Shown: positions 49,801 to 61,800 of the stretch, piece by piece
Position numbering within the stretch: the first letter of the stretch is position 1
Layout: every line of letters begins with the position of its first letter
DNA from: Serripes groenlandicus
Taxonomy: Eukaryota; Mollusca; Bivalvia; Cardiida; Cardiidae
Reading direction: 5' to 3'
Assembly (NCBI GenBank): GCA_031761405.1
Contig: JASEVX010000001.1
Coordinates: 28,966,612-29,030,611, forward strand
DNA: 64,000 nt
Notes under the pieces: generated by a model
What the model was told of the DNA's origin: nothing
Databases searched by the model: none
The model's input: the letters and a program-made list of their open reading frames with translations, nothing else
Translations under genes and position numbers: made by a program

Positions 49801-52800
49801 CCAGAGAAAAAAGTCCGGATTGCGAATCTTCCGGATTAACGCTTTTTTATTTTGCCTACGCCAAATTTTCGTCTTAGCATAACAATAGGAGTCAAAGAAT
49901 GGGACCCAATATTCCTCCAGATATTGCGCTGATACATGATTATAATTGAGGGAAATTCATTCAAAATAGTTTTGCAAACTGTCAGCGATATTGTATTTAC
50001 CATTTACCTCTAGATTGCACTGTTTGTCGTAAGCAAAGCTTTATCATGAGATTTACAACACATAGATAACCATAGGTAAACATGTACGTTTTTGAAAAAT
50101 GAACGTCAAAATATAAAAATATTGAACAACTTATTATTTCTGTCAGATCTACACTTGTCTCTGGGTCAAAATATCGAAATTTTAGTCTCAAAATCAGTTT
50201 AGATCTGTTTGACAATTTGGCTGCTATTTTATGGCTGCTAATCAAAGTAAACAATGACACACGCTTGCAGATTATTGAACAGCCTTAGGCTATTACATTG
50301 TATACAGCTTTTAACACCTTTTAGGACAAACGGACACTACAGAAAACAATGACACAGACTAATTGAGTAAAAACATATATACTGTCTATGTTTTCTGTAT
50401 GCTGTACCGTCATGTACATTACTGTTTGGACTTCCGGACTAACGAAATGGATTATATTTGTAAATGGTCAGTCCGTTTCCGATCTTTTTTTGTCCGGTTC
50501 TGGAACGCGAATTTCCGTATTAACGGAGAATAATTAAGCATAAAAAATCCGTTCCCTGAATTTTATGTCCGGATTAACGGCGTCCGGTTTAACGAGGTTC
50601 GACTGTATTGCAAGGCAAGCTACAAAAAGCTTGTAACACTAGTAAGAATAAAAGATTTAACTATGATAGAGGGCTAAAAACATTATTTCCCACACTTTTT
50701 TCCAAGGCCATATGCTGAAAAGCCATCCAAAGTCCCCCGTTTCTGAGAAAAAGGTTAAATGGATTTTGAATGATTCAACTAAGAAAACAGGAGGAGGTTA
50801 TACCTGATTCATTCCAGACATAGAGTCAGCCATGTCGTCATATGTTGGAGATACCCTAGGGTTACCATGACTTTGACTATCCATAAACGATGAAGGCAAT
50901 TGGGATGTAAATGCTCCTTGCAGAGTATCAGACTGGGAAAACAGCATCATCCTCAACTTCAGTTCTGCCCGGGCCTCCACCCCGCACTCTAGTCTCGCAT
51001 CAAGGGCTGTTGAAAGACCCTGAGAGACGGTTGGATTGCTGTTGTTGTTCAATGCCCCTTGTTTTGTGTCGATAATTGGAACAGGTGGGGGCTTCTGATG
51101 ATAGTAACTAGTCGATCCAAAGACAGCCTTAATTCCCTTATACCCCGTTTGAGTAGGCTTCGGCATGGGTTCATCTATGTCGCCGCTTATACTGAAATAA
51201 CCAAAACGTCAGTTGTGATTAAATTAATCGGTGTTTCTGCAATATCTCTAGACTAGCAGCTCATAGGATGATGGATTCTTTAAGACATTTATGATTTCCC
51301 ATATCTAGACACTTTGAGATGCCTCTGCAGCAGATGACTCTTGATAACATTGTGCCAGAAGGAGAAATTTTTCATAATGTGCGTGTTTTACATCGCTTTC
51401 TACAAGTTTTCAGTAATATCAAGGCATTTCCTGGGTAAGTTACCAGTACTTCTGTTCCATTATCTAATCCATTCAGTTGTAATGCTAACACCGAGACCCT
51501 AAGCATCAAGTAGGGCAGCCATTATTACCTTTTTTAAGTCCTTGGTATGACCCGGCTGGGAATCAAACCAGAGACCCCCCTTTTCCCCCCATCATGAGAA
51601 TCAAACAATTGCAAATCAGAAATCTTGAAAATTTTATCTTACTGTGGCATGATTATTGTTGAAGAAGAATGTCGTTGGTCATTAATGAGTTTTGTCAAAC
51701 GGGCGGAAAGAATGATGGCCTAGCTAGGGTTCAAACACGAATCCTCTGGATTGATAGCCTGCGTCTCTATCGAGGCTTGGCATGGCATGATTAACAAATC
51801 TATGTAATTGACACAAGCACATATGAGCCGTTCCGCAAGAAAACCAACATTATGAACTCTGCATAATGTATAGACCCAGATCAGCCTGTGAAGTATGTGC
51901 AGGCTAATCCGGTCAGACACATTCAGGGTCTCAGGGGGATAGATGTATTGAGTAATGATTCCTGAAACAGAAAATCCACAGGACGCGAAAAGTGTCTGTC
52001 TGGGTTTATCCTGCGCAGCATAGTTAGGCTGATCCGGGTCGTTTCTTTACGCAGAGTAGACAGTGTTGGTTTTCTTGTGGGAGGGCACATATATAAGTTA
52101 TTGAGAGGAGGAATGTTATTCATGTAATTTATTCAAATGAAGCCTACTATGGAAGTGTTCCATTCATGTTACTGGAGGGCATGGGTTGAACGTACATAAC
52201 ATTTGTTGTTGCGTTAACAGGCAACAAGTTTTCTTTCTCTCCAGTAACATATGCATGTAGCTTCTCCGGCATATCATCGTCATCATCAGCATCATCGAGT
52301 AGCATCTGCACTATGGCTTTATCAAAACTTAGTTTGGTAGAATCATCTTTAGCCTGCGAGCTACTGTCTGAGTCTGAAATAGTATCAGATGATTGTTGTA
52401 CTTTCAGCATAAACTTTTACTTCATTATTATTCAATGGTACATATTCCCCATGTAATTTGAACTCTTACAGGTCTCATTGCAGTGGACACTGTATATTTC
52501 TATGTAAACGTAACTCTTGCATCAATATTCAATGAGAAGTGATTTATAAATTTTCAATACAGTGAATTTCATAAAATATCCATGTTAAATACTTCAGCAT
52601 TATATTTATTGACACATACTTAACCCTTTCCCTCATACGACAATTATGCAGCAGACGACTTTGAACATATGTTAACAAAAAATTGAAAATCTCTATAATT
52701 GAATGGATAACCTATGACTAAAAGTGGAAATCATTGTGACAAAAGGAGAAATTGCTTGTTTTGAGCAATTTCTTCTTTTGTCATCATGTTTTCAAAAAGC

Positions 52801-55800
52801 TGTCTGCTGCAGAGGCATAAGAAAGCGTCTATATGAGGGAAAGGGTTAACCCTTTCCCACATAGATACTTTCTGACACCTCTGCAGCAGACAAGTTTTGA
52901 AAACATTGTGGCAAATGGAGTTTAATTTTGCCACGTTTTCAACTTAATTCAATAATTCTTCTTCTATTTAACTGAAATACAGTTTTAAAGGGGATGCAAA
53001 ATGAATAATTGGTAAAATGTATGCACCTAAAAGAAAATGTTGTGTAAGTTAAACAAGAATAAATGAATGAATGTATATTGTTTTATGGCGCATCGACAGC
53101 TAAGGTCATTTAGCGCGCAATTAAATTTGATTATTCATGATCCCTGGGTAAACAAACCAGTACTAGGCTAGAAAATGTGCCTTGCCCAAGGGCACTCCAC
53201 CATGACCGTAGTGCCGCGACTGGGGATCGAACTCCGGACACCCGGTTTCGAAATCCCCGACGCTAACCACTCGACCACGGCGGATTCCTAAGTTAAACAA
53301 GAGCTGTCGGTAAGACAGCATGACTTTTTGGCCATTTAAAACTATAGTAATATAATTCAAGTTGGATAAGTCTTGGATGAATTTAATCCAAAATATGGAT
53401 GTCCAATAAGTTTGTGAATTCTCAAAAGTCATAGCATCTGTGGTTTGTTAGAAAAGGCGTTGCATGCAAAACTAACCAAATTTAGGTGCATCTTTCTAAA
53501 AACCCAAAGTTATGAAACTTGTCTTGCAAGGTCAATTAATGACATCTTATGAATTTGTGAAGTTTCAAAGCAATAGTATTTGTGATTTGTGAGAAAAGAC
53601 AGTGCATTTAAAACTTAAACCAAATTTTTTTAAGTCCTGAAAGAGGCATAATTCAGTCAAAATCTGATGTAGAGTTACGGAACTCATCCTGCAAGGTCAT
53701 TTAATGAGGTCCAAAAAGTGTGTGTAGCCGACGCTAAAGCGACCACAATAGCCTACGTTATTCTTCGAATAGTCAAGCTAAAATGATTTTAAAAAAAAGA
53801 CTTGTCCAAGTAATTTTCAACTGACAATTTAAAAAAATAAATTGGACCAATGTATGTATGCTTTTATGCATTCAATAAAGCATTTTAACACTGCCTTACC
53901 ATTAAATGTTATTAACTCTTTTCCACATATAGACGCTTTTTGACACATCTGCAGCAGACAACTTTTGAAAACATTGTGAGAAAATGGAGAAATTGCTCAT
54001 TATGAGCAATTTCTCCATTCGTCTTACTGTTTTCAATTCGTAACTAGAAATATCACTGAAGGTGATAAATACCCCCAAAACAGCACCTTGACTCAAAATA
54101 TGGCTTCCGACCGACCAACAAAATGGCCATAACTCTGTAAAATAACATGCAATTGTAAGACCTTTATGATATGCACATCTCCTCTTGGTATAGAAGCTTC
54201 ATGTAAAATGTTATTGAATTCCACTCAGTGGTTTGTAAGAAATAGGCTGGACACAATATGGCTTCTGACCGACCAACAACTTAATAAGTAAAAGGGCCAT
54301 AACTCTGTAAAATAACATGCAATTGTAAGACCTTTAGGATATGCACATCTCCTCTAGGTATAGAAGCTTCATGTATAATTTTATTGAATTCCACCCATCG
54401 GTTTGTAAGAAATAGGCCGGACAAAGTATGACTTCGGACAAAATATGAGCAACAACTTAATAAGTAAAAGGGCTATAATGCTGTAAAATAACATGCAATT
54501 GTAAGACCTTTAGGATATGCACATCTTCTCTTGGTATAGAAGCTTCATGTAAAATTTTATTGAATTCCACCCATCGGTTTGTAAGAAATAGGCCGGACAA
54601 AATATGACCAACAACTTGATAAGTAAAAGGGCCATAACTCTGTAAAATAACATGCAATTGTAAGACCTTTAGGGTATGCACATCTCCTCTTGGTATAGAA
54701 GCTTCATGTAAAATGTTATTGAATTCCACCCAGTGGTTTGTAAGAAATAGGCCGGACAAAATATGGCTTCCGACCGACCGACACAGTGACTCCTATATAC
54801 CCCCCCCAAAACTTTGTATAATTAATAAATTTACTTCCCTATATAGAGATTTTCCAAATTTTAGGAGGTATGTTTACAAATTCGTCTGCTACAGATTTGT
54901 TGTATGTGGGAAAGGATTAAAGCGGGTTAAATAATCATGTAAATTATTACCTGACTGTTGACTAGCGTCATTTGAAGCCTCTAGAGATGACATGTTCACA
55001 CTGTTTTGTAGGCTGTCATCTGTCTCATTCATTTGACCGGACATTTCATCATCTGTGATACCGTCAAACTGTGTACTTGGATACACTCTCTCACCTAGCA
55101 AGAAAGGATATAATGTACCTCTTTCCACCTGATATAAACACGTTTTTTTATGCCTATGCAGCAGACAACTTTAGAACAGACATATTCTCCTTTTCCAACA
55201 TTATTTTCAACTATGTTTTTCAGATGTTTTACAGATGTTCTCAAATCACACAACACTAAAAAAAAAATTCAGGTAATTAATTTAACCCTTTCCCACCTGT
55301 AGATGCATTTTGACAGCAGCAACTTGTGAAAAACATCGTAACAAAAGAAGAAATTGGTCAAAATGAGCAATTTCTCCTTTTGCCACAATGTTTTCAAGGA
55401 GGGGGATGGTCTGTGTGACATTTTGTAAATTGAGTCACTCTCGATCCAATCTCCGTTCTCTTCGTTTTAAATTAAAAGTGGCGGAAAATGGCATATCAGG
55501 TAACATGCTTAACAAATTGAAATATTATCTTTCACCACAAAATGAACAATTTCTTTTTTTCCCCATCCATGTTTTCAAGATTTTTTTACATCAGATGTTA
55601 TGTTAGCAGGCGACATTGAAAAGGTCTTATCAGATGGAATGGCTAACCCTTTCCCATAATGAGCAATTTCTACTTTTGCCGCAATGTTTTCAACTCTATT
55701 CAATAATTCTACTTTCATTTTTGAGATTTTCCGTACTTTTGTTTACATGTATTCAAAGGCGTCTGCTGCAGTTTTGTTGTATATGGGAAAGGGCTAAACA

Positions 55801-58800
55801 TTGAAATATAACTCACATATAATATACATGTGCTGTTTTGTGAAAACACTAGCATTTCAGGGAACACATCTGTCAAATAACTACTTTTTATACCAAATTA
55901 ACCCTTTCCCACATACTACAAAACTGCAGCAGACGACATTGAAAATATCTTGGCAAAAATATGGAAAGTCTCTATAAAAGAATGTATATATATTGAATAA
56001 AGTTGAAAACATCATGACAAAAGATGAAATTTCTCATAGGGAGCAATTTTGTCGTTTTGCCACAATGTTTTCAAAAAGGCATCTGCTGCAGTGGCGTCAG
56101 AAAGCTTCTGTATGTGGGAAAGGGTTAAGTTAAAGAGTCACAGACGTACCCTGAATGAAACAAGAGGGCCATGAGGCCCTGGAATCACTCACCTGAGAAT
56201 GGACTATTTAAGACTTAACTCTTTCAGCACCATTGGCAATATCATCAAGACAAACATTCCGTCAAAAATGCGATCTCTATAGTGTTAACTAGATTGTTCT
56301 ACAATTTGGCCTAGTGACTTAGTTGTTAACCTGACCTGACCCGTATTCAAACTTACCCTAGATATCATCAAGACAAACATTCCGACAAAATTTCAAGCAG
56401 ATCAAGTCAATAATGCGATCTCTATAGTGTTAACTAGATTGTTCTACAATTTGGCCTAGTGACTTAGTTGTTAACCTGACCTGACCCGTATTCAAACTTA
56501 CCCTAGATATCATCAAGACAAATGTTCTGACAAAGTTTTAACATGCTCAAGCCAAAAATGCGGCTTCCAGAGTGATAACAAGATTGTTCTTCCATTTTGC
56601 CAAGTGACCTAGTTTTTGACCCGACATTACCTTTATTCGAACTTGGCCTAGATATCACCAAGACAAACATTCTGACAAAGTTTCAACATGATCAAGCCAA
56701 AAATGCGGCTTCAAGAGTGTTAACAAGATTTTCACTTAATTTGATCTAGTGACCTAGATTGTAACCCCAAATGACCCAGTTTCGAACTTGGCCTAAATTT
56801 GATAGAGATGTATGTTCTGATAAACTTTCATGATGATTAGATGCAAAATGTTGCCTTTAGAGTGTTAACAAGCAAATGTTGACGACGAACAATGAACGCC
56901 GGAGACGCCGGCCAAAAGGCGATCACAATAACTCACCTTGAGCACTTCGTGCTCTGGTGAGCTAAAAACACAACTTTGCACACTCCCCTCAACACCTTTG
57001 CACACTACCCTAATCTTACCTTCCAACAGGTCCTGTAATAAACAAGTCAGAGCATGCCCAGCCCACGGCCCTCCCCAGCTGATATTTCCATGATTAAACT
57101 CAAAATTAGTCGTCAGCATGATCAATCTCTCTAACTGATCTTGATTCATGGCCTCCATTAAAGTAATGGCTGGACGAGTGGAGATACAGACACGAGCTAA
57201 CACCTGCAAAACAAGAATTCAATTTTTCAACAAGACAGCAGCCATGTTTTCTTAAGATTGAAACAATTTGAACAAGCTTGGTCACAAAAGGAACATTAGT
57301 TTTTTGTCCTAAAATTATTTTCAAATCTGGCCAGTTATTTTGAACAAGAAGTTTGTAATAGTTTTCACTATGATAAGCCATATAAGGCAAAACAGCCCTG
57401 CGAGTATGTTTGTTGACCAATCATGAAGGAATCCTATAAAGGGTCACACAAGGAACATTACTACAAAATTATTTGAAAATTGGCTAACTAGCTTGGGATG
57501 AGAAAATTATTTGAGTTTTCAGTTGCCATTGAAACCAGACTTTTGCATGGATCCAAATTCCAATTTATAGAATTTAGGAGAGAACATTGAGAGGATGCTA
57601 CTTATGAATTCTCATCTCAATTGGCCAAGTGGTTATAGAGGAGAAGTTGTTTGGAGCCAAAATTGTATGCATGCACTACGGACAATTTGCCATAACATAA
57701 GCTCAACTGGCCAGTGGAGCTAAACATCAGTGAGTGAAAGCATGACAGAGAAAGGATGACAAACCTACCTTGCATGTTATCAGAAACAAGTCAACATTGC
57801 AGGTAAAATCCATTCCTAGCAGTAACGCCATCAGTCCATGGACAACAGGCAGACATTTCTGTTTAGGTAGAATAAGAAGGCTGTCTTGTTCATAATCCAG
57901 ACCATCTTTGTCCTCCGCACCTTTATCTTCTCTCGTCAATTTCTTGATTGTCTCAACACCATTTATTCGTATCTGTATGATGTCCTTCAGATGCTGTAAC
58001 AAAGAGAACCAATATACTATTTTGTCACTGTGCCTGGCTAGAATGTTGCTTTACTTGTGGACTTTGAAAACTTAAGAAGAAAAAAAAAGATGTGATTTTG
58101 AAAGGGTAGAAAACAAAGCAAAATTATGTGTCCTCATTTCTTCCAGGGATAAACTATAACACACTCATTACCTTTTGAATTTTTTTTAATGAAAACCATT
58201 GCAAATAGCAACATTTGTTTTCCACAAATGGGCTAAAATTTCTATTTGGTAAGATGGCCAGTTAATTCGTATGAATGGTATTTACTGGTGCAGTGAGCTA
58301 TTTCTGCTTATGTTGAAGAGTATTCAACTTCATTCAATAATTTTCCTTTCCTTTATTGAGTTTCCATATCACTGAATGAGTGTTTTCAAAGTCATCTGCT
58401 GCCGAGGCATCAGAAAACGTTTGCATGTGGGAAACGGTTATTAACCTTAATAATTTTTTGTTTGCAAAAAATGTGAATAATGTAATAATTGAATCCAGTT
58501 GAAAACAATGTGGCAAAAAGGCGAAATTGCTTGTTTTGAGCAATTTCTCCTTTTGTCACAAGTTTTCAAAGTCATATGCTGCAGAGGCGTCAAAAAGTGT
58601 CTGTATGTGGGAAACGGTTAATTAAGAAACAAACGTTACCTTTGATGTATACTGTGACAGCTCTTTCCTGAATTGCTTCTCCTGCTGCTTCAATAGGGAA
58701 TGATTCGAAGTAGGATCTGAGGGCGTAAAGCTTTTCTTAACATGTTCCAGGTCCATAAGTTTTTGTTTGTGAATGAGGAGACGTTTCTGTAAGGATCTAC

Positions 58801-61800
58801 GGTAAAGCCGCGCTGATCGACTCTTCCCCATCTGAGATTTTACATTGCTGTTGGCCTGTATGAAGTTCCATCTGTTTGACAGGTTTGTTCCTGGAATAAA
58901 GATTGAATTTTTTATCTAATACCCTTCTTCTGGAGTGCTCCGAATTGAAAATGAAAGCAAATAAATATGGACAAATATAAAACACTTTCCCACATACAAT
59001 GAATATGCAGCGGATGACTTGGAAAATATCTCTGACAGCAAAAATTTGACACATCATGAAATATGAAAGGATATTTATTGAATAAATTTTGGCAAAAGGA
59101 GAAATTGTTTAATAGAGCAATTTCTCCCTTTGCCACAATATTTTTCGAATGTTGTCTGCTGCAGGTGCATCAAAATCTATCTGTAGATGGAAAAGGGTAA
59201 GTATTCATAAAATGCTTTTTCTCAGGAGCAGACAATCCAAAAGGTTAAAGAGATTACTATGAAGGATCTGATTGGCATTTCTAAAATCAAAGTACTGACA
59301 GCATTTACAGTTGATGAGTCAATTCGCTAATTACAAGAATATGTCAGCATTTTAAGCAAACTGTTTCTTAATATACAAAGTTTCCAAATTAACAGAAACA
59401 GTATTTGTTAATTTGGTAACTTCATCATACAACAGTTTAACTCTTACCCACATGTAAATGCTTTCTGACGACTTTTGAAAACATTGTGACATGAGGAGAA
59501 ATTGCTTTAAACATCTGCTGCGATTAGCTATATGTGGGAAAGGATCAAGTTGGATGTAAGAACAAGAGGCCCATGAGGGCCTATGCTCTACTGGTATGGT
59601 TCTTTGGTCATTTTCAATCCAGAGCATGTATGTATGGTGAAGATCGGATAGTAAATGGAGGTTCTTTTGCGTTCACAAGCTGTATTATAGCAATTTTTAC
59701 AATTTCATGGGCCATAATCCAGTCTTGCATGGGCGGATCTAGCTGGTTTTCAAAAGGAACCAAGCTCTCATCAATATTTAACTACTATCTAAGTTTGGTG
59801 AAGATCAGATAGTAAATGGAGCCTCTATTGTGTTCACATGCTCAATTATAGCAATTTGGACAATTTCAAGGGCCATAATCCAGTCTTGCATGGGCGGATC
59901 TGGCTGGTTTACGAAAGGAACCGAGCTCTCATGGATATCTTACTACTGTATAAGTTTGGTTGAGATACAATCAAAAGTGAAGACTGTATCGTGTTAACAA
60001 GCTCTTTTATAGCAATTTTGACCATTTCAAGGGCCATAATCCAGTCTTGCATGGGCGGATCTGACTGGTTTTCAAAAGGAACCGAGCTCTCATAGATATC
60101 TAACTACTGTATAAGTTTAGTTGAGATACAATCAAAAGTGAAGACTGTATCGTGTTAACAAGCTCTTTAATAGCAATTTTGACCATTTCAAGGGCCATAA
60201 TCCAGTCTTGCATGGGCGGATCTGGCTGGTTTTCGAAAGGAACCGAGCTCTCATGAATATCTAACTACTGTATAAGTTTGGTTGAGATACAATTAAAAGT
60301 GAAGACTGTATCGTGTTAACAAGCTCTTTTATAGCAATTTTGACCATTTCAAGGGCCATAATCCAGTCATGCATGGGATGATCTGGCTGGTTTTCGAAAG
60401 GAACCGAGCTCTCATGGATATCTAACTACTGTATAAGTTTGGTTGAGATACAATCAAAAGTGAAGACTGTATCGTGTTAACAAGAAATTGTTTACGGACG
60501 CACGGACGCACGCACGCACGGACGCACGCACGCACGGACGACGGACACATCGCCACGACATAAGCCCTTCTGGCCTTTGGCCAGTAGAGCTAAAAATGAC
60601 TTGTCAAAACGTATGCACATGCCTAATATGTAAGCCCTTACCTCTGATGGATTAACCCTTTTGCACAGACAGACGCATTTTGACGCATCTGCAGCAGACT
60701 ACCTTTGAAAACATCAAGACTGCTCTTTTTGCTACAATGTTTTCCACTTTTAGTCATTGGTTATTCATTCAATTATAGAGATTTTCCATTGTTTGACAAA
60801 ATATGTTCAAAGTTGTCTGCTGCAGATTTCTTGTATGTGGGTAAGGGTCTGCAGCATAAGATTTTTGAAAACATTGTGACAAATAGAGAAATTGCTCATG
60901 ATTAATTTCACTGATAGAGATTTTCAATATTTTGACCTATTTTTTTTTCGGAGTTGTCTGTTGTAGATTTATTTTCCCACAGAAACAAAATCTGCAGCAG
61001 ACACTTTTGAAATTGTATTGGCCGAAATTGTTGTGAATCTATATAAATGAAAGCATTATTATTGATATCAGTTGAAAATATTGTGACAAAACGACAAATT
61101 GCACATCATGACCAATTTCCCCTTTTGCAAGTGTTTTCAAAAGTCGTCTGCAGCAGAATCGTCAAAATGCTTCTGCAGATGGGAAAGGAGGGTTAATAAT
61201 AAAAGTACTAAATATAACCAACCTTGATCTTTCCTAGCACTCTCTTCTTCCTCTCCGTTACCATTAGGTATGATAGTGCTGTCAAGGTTTCTACACAGAA
61301 ACAGTAGAATCCATCCAATCAGGGACAAGTCTAGTTGACCAGGGTGGGGCATCATGCCACCTCCATGAGACCCTAAAACAGGGGACAGAACTCTAGCCAG
61401 CATTTGTAACAAACTCTCCATTATACTGATTGCTGAAGGTCCTTGTAATGACCTTTGACCCATGGCTGTTAGTAATATGAAAACCCTGAAATTAAAAGAA
61501 ATAATTTGATTAACGATTTATCTAGTATGCTTTTGTAACCCTCCCTTTCCCTTATACAGACGCTTTCTGACACCTCTGCGGCAGACGACTTTTGAAATCA
61601 TTATGACAAAAGGAGAAAATTCTCATAATGTTTTCAACTTTATTCAATGATTGCACTTTCATTATTTGAGATTTTCTTTATTTTCATCGAGATGTTTTCA
61701 AAGTCGTTTGCTGCATATTTGTTGTACGTAGGAAAGGGATCAGGTTTGTCTGCTTTGGTTACATCTACTGTGTCATGTTTGATAAATGGAAAATAGTTTT

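Noticed and set aside
49997..50260. Possible transposase remnant in the pogo-like element
   Set aside because: No recognisable DDE or DNA-binding pattern; low-complexity frame.
53214..53285. Functional tRNA gene
   Set aside because: The anticodon stem does not pair and the sequence continues into a SINE body repeated elsewhere in the window.
54457..54759. 100-residue frame with internal repeats
   Set aside because: It follows the ~170-bp units of the element at 54043-54808 and repeats with the same period.
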